From Betaproteobacteria bacterium Ga0077526 (GTDB taxonomy: Bacteria > Pseudomonadota > Gammaproteobacteria > Burkholderiales > Ga0077523), in the NCBI GenBank assembly GCA_001464765.1, contig LNDV01000026.1:54918-118917 (forward strand): a DNA stretch of 64,000 nt, read 5' to 3'. Every line of letters begins with the position of its first letter. Position 1 is the first letter of the stretch. The notes beneath the pieces are model-generated. The model was not told the origin of the DNA and did not search any database. It worked only from the letters and a program-made list of their open reading frames with translations. A program made the position numbers and the translations under genes. Shown here in pieces: positions 18,173 through 27,735 of this stretch.

Positions 18173-18349
18173 ATGCAGTGGGGCAGTCTGGAGAATTTCC
18201 TGAACATGGGCGGCTACGCGAAGTTCGTGTGGGGCTCTTTCGTCGTTACTGCGGTGCTGCTGGCGGGTGAGGTCGTCCTGCTGCGACGCCGCCATCGCGC
18301 GGCCCTGGCCGATGCCCGTCGGCACGCGCGCCTCGGGAGAGACGCATGA
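18173..18349 (+). CDS. ccmD: Small membrane protein CcmD
   Basis: A 58-residue protein between ccmC and ccm[21 protein letters not shown], one transmembrane helix ([17 protein letters not shown]), then a basic cytoplasmic tail rich in Arg and His. The N-terminal MGGY-FVWGS pattern and the size fit CcmD, which stabilises the CcmABC-CcmE complex. The stop overlaps the ccmE start (ATGA at 18346-18349). Confidence 0.9.
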   Translation: MQWGSLENFLNMGGYAKFVWGSFVVTAVLLAGEVVLLRRRHRAALADARRHARLGRDA

Positions 18350-18828
18350 CCCCCCGTCGCAAGCGCCTCGCGATGGTTGTGGGCGGCGTGGCGGTGCTCG
18401 GCATCGGCGCAGCGCTGATCCTCAACGCGTTCAACAGCAACCTCGTGTTCTTCTACAGCCCGACGCAGGTCGCTGCGAACGAGGCTCCGACGGGCCGCAG
18501 TTTCCGCATCGGCGGGCTGGTGGAGCAGGGCAGCGTCAAGCGCGAGTCCGACGGCGTGAGCGTGCGTTTCGTGGTCACCGATACGGCGAAGATCGTACCG
18601 GTGGTCTACAAGGGCATCCTTCCGGATCTGTTCAAGGAAGGCAAAGGGGTCGTGGCGCAGGGCAAGCTTGAGGCGGACGGCGTGTTCCATGCCTCCGAAG
18701 TGCTGGCCAAGCACGACGAGAACTACATGCCGCCCGAAGCCGCCGACGCGCTGGAGAAGGCGCACAAGGCCGCTCAGGGCAGTGAGAAGACCCTCGTGAT
18801 GGACAAGAGCTCTGGAGGTGGCCAGTGA
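18346..18828 (+). CDS. ccmE: Periplasmic haem chaperone CcmE
   Basis: A 160-residue protein: N-terminal membrane anchor (about 8-28), OB-fold domain, and the haem-attachment segment [12 protein letters not shown], in which His123 binds haem covalently and Tyr127 is the axial ligand. It ferries haem from CcmC to the CcmF/H ligase. The C-terminal tail is short and charged. It overlaps ccmD upstream and ccmF downstream by 4 bp each. Confidence 0.95.
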   Translation: MTPRRKRLAMVVGGVAVLGIGAALILNAFNSNLVFFYSPTQVAANEAPTGRSFRIGGLVEQGSVKRESDGVSVRFVVTDTAKIVPVVYKGILPDLFKEGKGVVAQGKLEADGVFHASEVLAKHDENYMPPEAADALEKAHKAAQGSEKTLVMDKSSGGGQ

Positions 18829-20816
18829 TTCCGGAACTCGGGCATTTCGCGCTGCTGCTGGCGCTGGCCATGGCGTTCGTCCAGGCCGTGGTGCCGCTGG
18901 CGGGCGCTGCGCGCGGCAACGAGCGCTGGATGGCTGTGGCGCGTCCAGCGGCAATCGGGCAGTTCCTCTTCGTCGCCACGGCGTTCGGCTGTCTCGCGTG
19001 GTCGTTCGTGCACAACGACTTCTCGGTGCTGAACGTCGCCTCCAACTCCAACAGTTCGCTGCCCGTGCAGTACCGGTTCGCCGCGACCTGGGGCAGCCAC
19101 GAAGGCTCGCTGCTGCTTTGGGTGCTCATGCTCACCGGCTGGATGAGCGCGGTGGCGCTGTTCAGCCGGCATCTGCCGGTCATCATGGCGGCGCGCATCC
19201 TGGCGGTGATGGCGCTCATCAGTGTGGGTTTCCTCCTGTTCATGCTGATCACCTCCAACCCGTTCGAGCGTCTGCTGCCCGCCGCGATGGACGGCCGCGA
19301 CTTGAATCCGCTGCTGCAGGATCCCGGCATGGTGATCCACCCGCCGATGCTCTACATGGGCTACGTGGGCTTCTCCGTGGCATTCGCCTTCGCCATCGCG
19401 GCACTGCTGGGCGGGCAACTCGACGCCACCTGGGCCCGCTGGTCCCGTCCGTGGACCACCGCAGCGTGGATGTTCCTCACCATCGGCATCTGTCTCGGCA
19501 GCGCGTGGGCCTACTACGAGCTGGGCTGGGGCGGCTGGTGGTTCTGGGACCCGGTCGAGAACGCCTCCTTCATGCCCTGGCTTGTGGGCACGGCGCTGAT
19601 GCATTCGCTGGCCGTGACCGAGAAGCGCGGCGGATTCAAGATCTGGACGGTCCTACTCGCGATCATCGCGTTCAGCCTGAGCCTGCTCGGGACCTTCCTC
19701 GTGCGCTCGGGCGTGCTCACGTCCGTGCACGCGTTCGCGACCGATCCGGCGCGAGGCATCTTCATCCTGTGCTATCTCGCGGTCGTGGTCGGCGGGTCGC
19801 TCACGCTGTTCGCCATCCGCGCCCCGCGGGTCGGCACCAGCGGTGATTTCGAGCTGGTCTCGCGCGAGTCGGCGCTGCTCACGAACAACGTCCTGTTGGT
19901 CGTCGCCTCGGCCTCGGTGCTGCTGGGCACGCTGTATCCGCTGTTCCTCGATGCCCTCAACCTCGGGAAGCTCTCGGTGGGTCCGCCTTACTTCGAGGCT
20001 GTGTTCGTGCCGTTGATGGCGCCGGCACTGTTCCTGATGGGCGTGGGGCCGCTCGCGCGCTGGAAGAAGGCCGAGATCCCCGACCTCGTGCAGCGCCTCA
20101 AGTGGGCGGCGGCCGTGGCGGTGGTGTGCGCGCTCGTCGTGCCGTTCGTCATGGGTCGGGGCTCGCCGATGATCTTCCTGGGGCTCGCCTGCGCGTTCTG
20201 GATCCTCACGTCGTCTGCGGTCAATGTCCTCGACCGGGTACGTCAGCTCAGGGCCGTGAACGGCGGCCACACCGGGCGGGCGCTGAGCGCGCAGCCGCGC
20301 GGCTACTGGGGCATGCTCCTCGCCCATGCAGGGGTTGCCGTGTTCATCATCGGTGTGACGATGGTGAAGAGCTATGAAACCGAGAAGGACGTGAAGATGC
20401 GGGCCGGCGACATCGTCGAGATCGGCGGGTACGGCTTCCGGCTGGACGGGTTCCGTCGCCAGGACGGCCCCAACTACGACGCGACGGTCGGCCTCATCAC
20501 GGTGCTGCGCGATGGCAAGGAACAGTTGAAGCTCTACCCCGAGAAGCGCTTCTACAGCGTCCAGCAGATGCCCATGACCGAAGCCGACATGGACTCCGGG
20601 TTCACTCGCGACCTGTACGTGTCCCTGGGCGAACCCGTGGGAGACGACGCCTGGATCGTGCGCGTCTATCACAAGCCTTTCATCGACTGGATCTGGGGCG
20701 GATGCTTCCTCATGGCGCTGGGCGGGCTGCTCGCCCTGACCGACAAGCGCTACCGTCTGGAGCGACGGACGGCAAAGCAGCAGGCCGGTGCGGGTGCCGT
20801 CGGCGCCACAGCGTAA
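18825..20816 (+). CDS. ccmF: Cytochrome c haem lyase subunit CcmF
   Basis: A 663-residue polytopic membrane protein. The WWD haem-binding motif is [18 protein letters not shown], preceded by a conserved [11 protein letters not shown] segment; [19 protein letters not shown] is the usual early periplasmic signature. The C-terminal region ([18 protein letters not shown]) is the large periplasmic domain. It catalyses haem ligation to apocytochromes together with CcmH. Length is normal. It overlaps ccmE and is followed after 10 bp by ccmG. Confidence 0.96.
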   Translation: MIPELGHFALLLALAMAFVQAVVPLAGAARGNERWMAVARPAAIGQFLFVATAFGCLAWSFVHNDFSVLNVASNSNSSLPVQYRFAATWGSHEGSLLLWVLMLTGWMSAVALFSRHLPVIMAARILAVMALISVGFLLFMLITSNPFERLLPAAMDGRDLNPLLQDPGMVIHPPMLYMGYVGFSVAFAFAIAALLGGQLDATWARWSRPWTTAAWMFLTIGICLGSAWAYYELGWGGWWFWDPVENASFMPWLVGTALMHSLAVTEKRGGFKIWTVLLAIIAFSLSLLGTFLVRSGVLTSVHAFATDPARGIFILCYLAVVVGGSLTLFAIRAPRVGTSGDFELVSRESALLTNNVLLVVASASVLLGTLYPLFLDALNLGKLSVGPPYFEAVFVPLMAPALFLMGVGPLARWKKAEIPDLVQRLKWAAAVAVVCALVVPFVMGRGSPMIFLGLACAFWILTSSAVNVLDRVRQLRAVNGGHTGRALSAQPRGYWGMLLAHAGVAVFIIGVTMVKSYETEKDVKMRAGDIVEIGGYGFRLDGFRRQDGPNYDATVGLITVLRDGKEQLKLYPEKRFYSVQQMPMTEADMDSGFTRDLYVSLGEPVGDDAWIVRVYHKPFIDWIWGGCFLMALGGLLALTDKRYRLERRTAKQQAGAGAVGATA

Positions 20817-20826
20817 GGAAGACAGG

Positions 20827-21354
20827 ATGAACAAGAAGTTTCTCATTCCGCTGGCAGTGTTCGTGGTGCTGCTGGGTTTCCTTGGCGTGGGCCTCACGCT
20901 CAACCCGCGCGAGGTGCCGTCCCCGCTCATCGACAAGGCAGCCCCGGCGTTCTCGCTGACGCAACTTCACGAAGCCGACAAGACACTCACGCCCGCCGAT
21001 CTCAAGGGCAAGGTCTGGCTGTTGAACGTCTGGGCGTCGTGGTGCGTGTCGTGCCGGCAGGAGCATCCGCTGCTGGTGGAACTCGGCAAGGCCAACGTCG
21101 TGCCCATCTACGGCCTCAACTACAAGGACCAGCGCCCGGATGCCCTGAAGTGGCTTGACCAGTTCGGCAACCCCTATACGGCCTCGATCGTCGACGCCGA
21201 CGGCAAGGTCGGCATCGACTACGGTGTCTACGGCGTGCCGGAGACCTTCCTCATCGACAAGGAAGGCGTCATCCGCTACAAGCAGATCGGTCCCATCACG
21301 CCGCAGGTGCTTCAGGAGAAGCTGCTGCCCATGATCCGGAACCTGCAGGGATGA
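20827..21354 (+). CDS. ccmG: Thiol:disulfide interchange protein CcmG/DsbE
   Basis: A 175-residue membrane-anchored thioredoxin-fold protein. ATG at 20827 follows GACAGG. N-terminal anchor residues about 4-24, then NPREVPSPLIDKAAPAFSL and the active site NVWASWCVSCRQEHP with Cys73 and Cys76. The GVYGVPETFLIDKEG segment carries the cis-proline typical of CcmG. It keeps apocytochrome CXXCH cysteines reduced. Overlaps ccmH by 4 bp. Confidence 0.95.
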   Translation: MNKKFLIPLAVFVVLLGFLGVGLTLNPREVPSPLIDKAAPAFSLTQLHEADKTLTPADLKGKVWLLNVWASWCVSCRQEHPLLVELGKANVVPIYGLNYKDQRPDALKWLDQFGNPYTASIVDADGKVGIDYGVYGVPETFLIDKEGVIRYKQIGPITPQVLQEKLLPMIRNLQG

Positions 21355-21836
21355 CGCGACTGCTCGCCGCGGTGGCGCTGTGGTGCGGGCTCGTGGTGTC
21401 CGCCGTCGCCGGCACCGCGGAGCCCGTCGCCCAGGACCCGGTCCTGGAGAAGCGTCTCAACGAACTGTCCGCGGAACTGCGCTGCCTCGTCTGCCAGAAC
21501 CAGTCGCTTGCCGATTCCCACGCGGAACTCGCGATCGATCTGAAGAATCAGGTGCGGGACCTGATGCGGGCCGGCAAGACCGACGACGAGATCAAGCAGT
21601 ACCTCACGCAGCGCTACGGCGATTTCGTGCTCTACAACCCGCCCGTCAAGGCTTCCACCTGGTTGCTGTGGGTCGGGCCCTTCGTACTGCTCGTGGGGGG
21701 CGTCTTCGTGCTGTCCTGGATCCTCCGATCGCGTCGGCGCGACATGGCCGTGGCGAAGGAAGCCTCGCCGGCCGACACGGCGGACCGTGAGCGCGCGCGA
21801 GCCCTGCTGGCCGGCGACGGTGCCGCGCGCGAGTGA
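21351..21836 (+). CDS. ccmH: Cytochrome c maturation thiol oxidoreductase CcmH (CcmL-type, short form)
   Basis: A 161-residue protein: signal peptide, the conserved LRCLVCQNQSLADS motif with redox Cys45 and Cys48, LRDLMRAGKTDDEIKQYL-type helical bundle, and one C-terminal transmembrane helix (about 102-125). This is the N-terminal half of long CcmH proteins. The TPR-containing partner CcmI, usually the next gene, is absent here: an M1 peptidase gene follows instead. CcmI may be elsewhere or dispensable. Confidence 0.94.
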   Translation: MTRLLAAVALWCGLVVSAVAGTAEPVAQDPVLEKRLNELSAELRCLVCQNQSLADSHAELAIDLKNQVRDLMRAGKTDDEIKQYLTQRYGDFVLYNPPVKASTWLLWVGPFVLLVGGVFVLSWILRSRRRDMAVAKEASPADTADRERARALLAGDGAARE

Positions 21837-24426
21837 AGCCCTCGCGACGCGACTGCTGTTCGCGTTCCTGCTGATTCTCCCAACGGTCGGCGCTTCCTTG
21901 GCTGCCCCGCCCGTCGATCCAGGCATCTCCCGAGCGCTCGCGAACTGGCGGGCCTCCCGCTATACCGACATTCGCTATGCCATCAGCGCACGTGTCGCCG
22001 ACTCGGTAGATCGCCTGACTCTCGACGTGACGGTCGACGTGTCACTCGAATCCCCGAACCCCATCGTGCTCGATTGGCGTCCGACGGGCGGAGCGCCCGC
22101 CACACTGTCCGCGGTCGTGAATGGCAAACCCCGCGTTCTGTCCGTGGGTGGCGATCACGTGATCGTCGATGCCGCCTTCGTCCATGCCGGAACCAACACG
22201 CTGTCGTTCTCGGTCGAGGCTGCCGTGGGGGCGTCGGGCACGGCGATTACTCGATTTCGGGATCAGGAAGACGGTAGTGACTACCTCTACACACTGCTGG
22301 TGCCTGCCGACGCGAGCACAGTGTTTCCCTGCTTCGATCAGCCCGACCTCAAGGCCCGCTTCGCGCTGAGCCTGGATGCCCCTGACGGCTGGACCGTAGT
22401 GGGCAACGCTCCCCTGCGAGAGGTCGGTGACGCCATCGGCGGGCGGCGTGTCCATGCGTTTCGCGAGACGGAACCCATCAGCACGTACCAGTTCGCGTTT
22501 GCCGCCGGACCGTTCGTGGCGTTGCAACGCGGTGACGACGATACGCGCCTGTTCGTGCGGCGCTCCCGTCGTGTCCTCGGGGAGACGCATGGTCCCGCGA
22601 TTCTCGAAGCGAACCGCCGCGCGCTCGACTGGGTATCGCAGTGGCTGGAGCGTCCGTTCCCTTTTGCGAAGTACGACCTCGTGGTGATTCCCGAACTGCC
22701 CTATGGCGGGATGGAGCACGCGGGGGCCACTTTCCTGCGAGAGGCCGCCGTGCTGTTTCCGGGCGCGCCCAGTGTGTCGGAGTCGTTCCGCCGAGCGCAG
22801 TTGATCTTCCACGAGACGGCGCATCAGTGGCTGGGCGATCTCGTCACGATGCGCTGGTTCGACGATCTGTGGCTGAAGGAGGGTTTCGCCAACTTCGCGG
22901 CCGCGAAGATTGCCGAGGCGACGATGCCGGAGACGGCGCCGTGGGTGGCGTTCCATGGACGGAAGTCCGAGGCCTATCGCATCGACGGCAGTGCCGGCAC
23001 GACCGCCATCCGCCAGCCGGTCGACAACCTGATGGAAGCCAAGGCGTCGTATGGTCCCGTCGTCTACGAGAAAGCACCCGGGCTGCTTCGGCAGCTCGAG
23101 TTTGCCCTGAGTGAAGAGACCTTCCGTGCAGGCGTGAAGCGCTGGATGGATGCGCACGCGTACGGGTCGACGGACTGGCGGGATCTCGTGCGGGATCTCG
23201 GCGCTGCCGCCGGGCGCGACCTCGAAACGACCATCGCCCCCTGGGTCGACGAGGAGGGCATGCCGGAGATCCGGCTGGAACGAAGCGCCGACGGTCGTGT
23301 CACGGTCGTGGCAGAAGATCTGCTCGGGCGGGGACGTCACTGGCCGCAGTCGATTCGCTTACGGTCCTACGCCCCGGGCCGCGCACCCTGCGATACGACG
23401 GTTGTGCTGGCGGGCAAGGCCACGGCCTTCGAGCCAACGTCCGACTGTCGTGATACCGAACTGTGGCTGCTCAATGCCGGTGACTACGGCTACGGGCGGT
23501 TTCGTCTGCGCTCCGATGAGGTCGACGCCGCTTTCCGCTGGGCGGGCGACGCGGTGGACCCGCTCGATCGGGCCTTGCTCTGGGAAGCGTTGTGGGAGGA
23601 AGTGCGGGACTCGCGCATGCCGCCGTCTGCCTTCGTCGAACGTGTCCTTGGTGCGTTGGGGCGGGAGTCCAACGCCCTCGTGGAGGCGCAGCTGCTCGCA
23701 CGGATCGAGTTCGTGTGGCGCCACTGGATGTCCGTGGGGCAGCGAGCAGCGCTCGGCTCCCTGGCGGAGCGAACGCTGCTGGCGATGGCATCCGACGGCC
23801 CAGACCTCGCCCGGCGCGTCGCCGCCATGCGGTCCCTTATCGCGATGGCCGCCACGCCGGAGACGCGCGCGCTCGTGCATTCGTGGCTGCGCGGTGTCGC
23901 CGAGCCACCCGCGCCCTGGCAGGTGAGGGACGCTTTCGCCGTCGTGCGGACGCTGATGGCCGCCGAGGTGCCGGGTGCCGAGGCGGATCTCGAATTCGTC
24001 GTCGCCCGCGCCGCGGGCGGTGATGACGCGCGACGGCAAGCCTACTCGGCCGGCGCATCCGCGCCACGACAGAGCGTCAAGCGCGCCTATTTCGAAAGCT
24101 GGCTGCGGGACGCCTCGATTCCCGAAGCGTGGACGGAAGACGCGCTGGGCCCGCTCAATACGCCCGACCATCACCTGGTCACCCAGCCTTTGCTTCGCGA
24201 GGCCCTCGACGCCGTGCCCGTGCTGTCCCGGACGCACAAGATCTTCTTCGTCAATCGCTGGCTGGAGGCATTTTCGGGCGGGCAGCGCACGGCCGAAGCG
24301 GCTGCACTCCTACGGACTGCAGCCGCGAATACGGATTTGCCGCTCTCGTTGCGACGCAAAATGCTGCTGGTGCTCGAGCCGCTGGAGCGAACGGTGCGGA
24401 TTCGCGAGCGGTGGGCGACGCAGTGA
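21820..24426 (+). CDS. Secreted M1-family zinc aminopeptidase
   Basis: 868 residues from GTG 21820, which gives a good signal peptide (ATRLLFAFLLILPTVGASLA). A GTG at 21787 is also possible but lengthens the overlap with ccmH. The N-terminal beta-saddle is followed by the catalytic domain with the substrate-binding motif YGGMEHAGA and the zinc site HETAHQ (His331, Glu332, His335) with the third ligand Glu354 in LKEGFANF. The C-terminal half is an ERAP1-like helical domain. It probably trims N-terminal residues from periplasmic peptides. It overlaps ccmH, so it is cotranscribed with the ccm operon, an unusual partner. Confidence 0.9.
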   Translation: MPRASEALATRLLFAFLLILPTVGASLAAPPVDPGISRALANWRASRYTDIRYAISARVADSVDRLTLDVTVDVSLESPNPIVLDWRPTGGAPATLSAVVNGKPRVLSVGGDHVIVDAAFVHAGTNTLSFSVEAAVGASGTAITRFRDQEDGSDYLYTLLVPADASTVFPCFDQPDLKARFALSLDAPDGWTVVGNAPLREVGDAIGGRRVHAFRETEPISTYQFAFAAGPFVALQRGDDDTRLFVRRSRRVLGETHGPAILEANRRALDWVSQWLERPFPFAKYDLVVIPELPYGGMEHAGATFLREAAVLFPGAPSVSESFRRAQLIFHETAHQWLGDLVTMRWFDDLWLKEGFANFAAAKIAEATMPETAPWVAFHGRKSEAYRIDGSAGTTAIRQPVDNLMEAKASYGPVVYEKAPGLLRQLEFALSEETFRAGVKRWMDAHAYGSTDWRDLVRDLGAAAGRDLETTIAPWVDEEGMPEIRLERSADGRVTVVAEDLLGRGRHWPQSIRLRSYAPGRAPCDTTVVLAGKATAFEPTSDCRDTELWLLNAGDYGYGRFRLRSDEVDAAFRWAGDAVDPLDRALLWEALWEEVRDSRMPPSAFVERVLGALGRESNALVEAQLLARIEFVWRHWMSVGQRAALGSLAERTLLAMASDGPDLARRVAAMRSLIAMAATPETRALVHSWLRGVAEPPAPWQVRDAFAVVRTLMAAEVPGAEADLEFVVARAAGGDDARRQAYSAGASAPRQSVKRAYFESWLRDASIPEAWTEDALGPLNTPDHHLVTQPLLREALDAVPVLSRTHKIFFVNRWLEAFSGGQRTAEAAALLRTAAANTDLPLSLRRKMLLVLEPLERTVRIRERWATQ

Positions 24427-24989
24427 GAGCGCGGGGCTGGCTCGTCGGATTGCTCGTGCTGGTCGCGCAGGCGACGGGTGCTGCGGAACCGCAGGATCTC
24501 GTCGGGAAATCGCTCTGGGTCAGACCTGCGCTGACGGAAACGAGCGTGGACTTCTACAGTGATGCGGATCTGCGCAAACGGCTGCCCGTCCGCACCAAGA
24601 AAGCGTTCGTGATCGAAGGCGTGGTCGGCGGGGGCCCTTATCCGTATGAGGACCCGATCTACAAAGTGCGTTTCAGCGGAGGCGAGAAAGGGTTCATGGC
24701 GGCGAAGGATCTGGAGTCCCGTCTCTACCGGGAACTGCGCCAGAACGACGTCGCCACGTCACCGCTCTTCGAGCCGCCGCTCGGCCAGGGCGTGCAGGTC
24801 CATCAGTTCGAGCGTGCCAGCGTGTTCCTGGCCGACCCGGATGTCATCTGGGCCCGGGTGAAGAATCAGGGGCCACGCACCCTGCGCGTGTTGCCCCGGG
24901 GGACGTTGCCGCGCCATGCCGAACCCGTAGGCGGGCGTACCGTCATTCAGCCGGTGGATCCGACCGCACCTGTGATTCCACCGCGCTGA
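24423..24989 (+). CDS. Secreted protein of unknown function
   Basis: 188 residues from GTG 24423, which overlaps the peptidase stop by 4 bp (GTGA). A signal peptide (ARGWLVGLLVLVAQATGAAE) is followed by LVGKSLWVRPALTETSVDFY and a mostly beta-strand-like sequence containing VVGGGPYPYEDPIYKVRF. The C-terminus is proline-rich. I do not recognise a family. An SH3-like bacterial domain is possible from the LWVRP...VDFYSD...LPVRTK pattern, but this is weak. Its position as last gene of the ccm-peptidase unit implies a periplasmic role. Confidence 0.75.
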   Translation: MRARGWLVGLLVLVAQATGAAEPQDLVGKSLWVRPALTETSVDFYSDADLRKRLPVRTKKAFVIEGVVGGGPYPYEDPIYKVRFSGGEKGFMAAKDLESRLYRELRQNDVATSPLFEPPLGQGVQVHQFERASVFLADPDVIWARVKNQGPRTLRVLPRGTLPRHAEPVGGRTVIQPVDPTAPVIPPR

Positions 24990-25009
24990 ATGCCGCGCGA
25001 CCATGAAAA

Positions 25010-25039
25010 AGCCCCCGGGCCTTGCGGATACCGGGGGCT
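25010..25039 (-). terminator. Rho-independent terminator of the minus-strand propeller dehydrogenase
   Basis: AGCCCCCGG at 25010-25018 pairs with CCGGGGGCT at 25031-25039 (9 bp stem, 12 nt loop). On the minus strand the stem is followed by TTTTT (AAAAA at 25006-25010 on plus). It ends the dehydrogenase gene read from the right and, as a perfect hairpin between convergent units, may also stop ccm operon transcripts. Confidence 0.85.
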
Positions 25040-25068
25040 GAAGCCTGCGTTGCGACTCGACTAGGACA

Positions 25069-26712
25069 TCACTGCTTCGTGATGGCCCAGATCACACCGG
25101 ACCCCGGTGTGACGTAGAACGGGGAGGGCATCGTGAAGTCGACGTACAGCTCGCCGTAGTCGACCACGTACATGGTCTTGCCGTCGTTGCTGAACACGAC
25201 ATCGTTGGTGCGCTCCATGCCGCCGCGGTTCTCGGGCTTCTGGTAGGCGTTCGGACCCATGTCGACGTTGCGGGCGAAGTAGGACCACTTCACGCCGGCC
25301 GGCTCCAGGAAGTCGATCTTCACGATCGCGGGCCACGTCGGCACCAGGCTCTCGGGCCCGTTGTCGATGATGCCGTAGATCGCGGCGAAGATCGTTTCCT
25401 TGCCGGCGCCATACTCCTTCGGTGCCCATGCAATCCCGTCCATGGGATTGTTGGTGTCCCACTCCATCACGGGATTGATGTATCCGTTCGGATTGGGATT
25501 CGACGCGATCAGGGGTACACCGCGAACGCCGTCCACATGCACCGGGAAGTGGTAGGGCGGCAACTTCGGCAAGTACGGCTCGTCACCGATGTAGAGCTGC
25601 GGGTAAGGACGCTCGATCTTCGACCCGGTCCAGTGTTTCAAGCTGGACTTCTTGTTCGTCACGAAGCCGAAGCCGTCCTTGTCCGGGAAGCCCGCATCCT
25701 GGCCCTTCTCGGTCACCAGCCAGAGCCGTTCCGGGCTGTTGGCGACGCGGCGATGGCCCAGATCGTTGGCGCCGTTGTCGGACACCGCGAGCGCGTTTTC
25801 GAAACGCGTGCCTTTGGGACCGAACGCCACGCCGGACTGGTTCCGGAAGCCCATCGCGTACACCTCCATGGAGGAGTGCGCGTACAGGCCATCCGAGCCC
25901 TTGCCGTCGATGCGCACGCGCATCACCGAGCCGCCGCAAGGCACCGTCGCCTTGATGATCTGGCCCGGTTTCGCGGGAACACCCACCGGCAGGTAGGCGC
26001 CAGTCATGCGGCCGTCCGACGACTTGACGTTGAGTCCCGTGTGAACGAGATCGCGGCAGGCCGGGTCATGCGGGGTGGGCGGGAAGCCGTCGGGATGCGC
26101 TACCCAGAACGGATCGCGGGGGATGTCGGTCCAGCCGTGGTTGTCCGGATCGGCGAAGCCCACGTTGCTCGGCAGACCCAGGGCGAAGTACAGGTAGCCG
26201 TCCTTGCAGGTGATGCCGCCGTTGCGGTGATCGCCGATGAACAGGTCCTTGACGATGAGCTTCAGCTGACCGTTGACGCCGTCCATCTCCCAGATCTTCT
26301 CGCCGTACTCGGGGATGTAGATCTTCTTGTTGTCGGGGCAGTAGCCGATCTCGTTCATCACGGTGGTGAACGTGCCCTTGCCGATCTCCTTGATCAGCTT
26401 GCCGCTCTTGTTGAACACCTTGATGTGAGCGGGTTCCGTGCCCTGCATGAACAGCGGACCGGAAATGGCGACCCAGACGTTGCCGTCACCGTCCACGGTG
26501 GCGGCCGAGGGGGTGTCGAGCCCCGCGGCGAATACGCTCACCTTGTAGCCGGGCGGTACGACGATCTTCGAGGGGTCTGGCTTGACGGCAATGCGCTTCT
26601 GCCAGGTTCCGGCGCGCCCGGAGCCTTGCTGCGCCTCCATGTCCGCCAGGGCGGGGCCGGCGAAGAACGGCACGGCGGCCGTCAATGCCAGCAACATTTG
26701 CGAGAATCTCAT
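25069..26712 (-). CDS. Secreted beta-propeller dehydrogenase-like protein (glucose/sorbosone dehydrogenase superfamily)
   Basis: 547 residues. ATG at 26712 follows AGGAGGAGAAAACG, a strong ribosome-binding site, and opens a signal peptide (MRFSQMLLALTAAVPFFAG, ending ALA). The rest has repeated propeller blades: GYKVSVFAAGLDTPSAATVD, GNVWVAISGPLF, AMGFRNQSGVAFGPKG, and PKEYGAGKETIFAAIYG. AMGFRN and GIAW-type elements resemble soluble PQQ-type sugar dehydrogenases, but it is about 100 residues longer than the two relatives in this window. Cofactor and substrate are unproven. It is the last gene of a minus-strand run that includes a cytochrome c (27079) and the ebo genes, and it ends in a strong terminator. 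Confidence 0.8.
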   Translation of the reverse strand: MRFSQMLLALTAAVPFFAGPALADMEAQQGSGRAGTWQKRIAVKPDPSKIVVPPGYKVSVFAAGLDTPSAATVDGDGNVWVAISGPLFMQGTEPAHIKVFNKSGKLIKEIGKGTFTTVMNEIGYCPDNKKIYIPEYGEKIWEMDGVNGQLKLIVKDLFIGDHRNGGITCKDGYLYFALGLPSNVGFADPDNHGWTDIPRDPFWVAHPDGFPPTPHDPACRDLVHTGLNVKSSDGRMTGAYLPVGVPAKPGQIIKATVPCGGSVMRVRIDGKGSDGLYAHSSMEVYAMGFRNQSGVAFGPKGTRFENALAVSDNGANDLGHRRVANSPERLWLVTEKGQDAGFPDKDGFGFVTNKKSSLKHWTGSKIERPYPQLYIGDEPYLPKLPPYHFPVHVDGVRGVPLIASNPNPNGYINPVMEWDTNNPMDGIAWAPKEYGAGKETIFAAIYGIIDNGPESLVPTWPAIVKIDFLEPAGVKWSYFARNVDMGPNAYQKPENRGGMERTNDVVFSNDGKTMYVVDYGELYVDFTMPSPFYVTPGSGVIWAITKQ

Positions 26713-27078
26713 CGTTTTCTCCTCCTTGAATCGGTAGTGCGTACGAATTCCGGAAACGATCTGTTGGTTCTGGAGCCTCACGCAGCACGCAGTGCTGGCT
26801 GGAATGACTGGGTACGTTGTCGGGGATGACCTCCTGTGGGGGATGGATGGCGCCGCGCGAGTTCCGCGGCAACGAGGCAGTCCCGGCGCAGAGACTCGCC
26901 GGTGACTACCGGTCGATGGGACCGAGGATCATCGGGCTGCGACGGTTGCACTGGGGGTGCCGCGGCCCATTGTTCGCCGCGTTGTCGTGTCGTATTCCCG
27001 ATCGGGGTGTCGAATTCGTCAACTCAGGACCTCGCACTTCCTCGGTTTCGCGTTCGAACACTTCAGGCCGACGGGCTG
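26713..27078. other. Intergenic region between cytochrome c and propeller dehydrogenase genes
   Basis: 366 bp with no credible gene; open frames here have no homology-like sequence. The gap is long enough to give the propeller gene its own promoter, so it may be separately transcribed from the ebo/cytochrome genes. No clear promoter hexamers were seen. Confidence 0.45.
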
Positions 27079-27468
27079 CTAGTGGTTCGCGTGAAGCGGC
27101 AGGGCCCGGACGTGGGCGATGATGTCCAGGATCTGCTCACGAGACAACGTCTCTTCAAAGGAAGGCATGTAGCTGCTCTTTCCGATCGCAAGCCCGCCTT
27201 TGGTAATGGCGGTGTAGATGTAAGTATCGGGCAGCAGATCGATGTACCCCTTGCGGGTCAGGTTGTTCACATGCGGCATGAACACGAGACCGTCGCCCTG
27301 ACCATCCACGCCGTGACAGCCGCGGCAGTACCGCGAGTACAGGGTCTTGCCCTTGCCGGCGTCGCCCTTGGGAAGTTCTGCGGATTCCTCGGCGCCGATG
27401 ACCGGCAAGCTCTGGAGCCCCGCGCACATCGCCAGGGTCGCAAGGACCGCGGGAAATACCTTTTGCAT
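27079..27468 (-). CDS. Secreted mono-haem cytochrome c
   Basis: 129 residues. ATG at 27468 after GGAGGAGAAAAG gives a signal peptide (ending VIGAEE). The haem motif is CRGCHG (Cys48, Cys51, His52), followed by GQGDG and a likely distal ligand Met101 in SSYMPSFEETLS. This is a class I cytochrome c of the kind that accepts electrons from periplasmic quinoprotein dehydrogenases. It lies between the ferredoxin gene and the propeller dehydrogenase, all on the same strand. Confidence 0.92.
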   Translation of the reverse strand: MQKVFPAVLATLAMCAGLQSLPVIGAEESAELPKGDAGKGKTLYSRYCRGCHGVDGQGDGLVFMPHVNNLTRKGYIDLLPDTYIYTAITKGGLAIGKSSYMPSFEETLSREQILDIIAHVRALPLHANH

Positions 27469-27735
27469 CTTTTCTCCTCCCTTCGTTGTTCGCAGGATTC
27501 TATCGAGGGATTGCGCGACGGCGCGCATCGGAATGCGCTCGCTCGCTGCTGCCGCAGCATGCCATGGAAGATCGCCCGGCGGTAGCAGGCGGCACTCCCG
27601 GTGTTGTGCGGGAGCGTCGCCTTGCCGCGACACGAATGCCGAAGGCATTGCCGCGAAGCCGCTTCCACGGTTGGCTTGCCGCAGCGGGCGGCAATTGCCC
27701 GGGGCTCGACGCGCCGCCGCGCGCGGTGAGCCAAA

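Noticed and set aside
17342..18325. Minus-strand open frame over ccmB and ccmC
   Set aside because: Low-complexity Arg/His/Gly/Gln sequence, antisense to strongly supported ccm genes.
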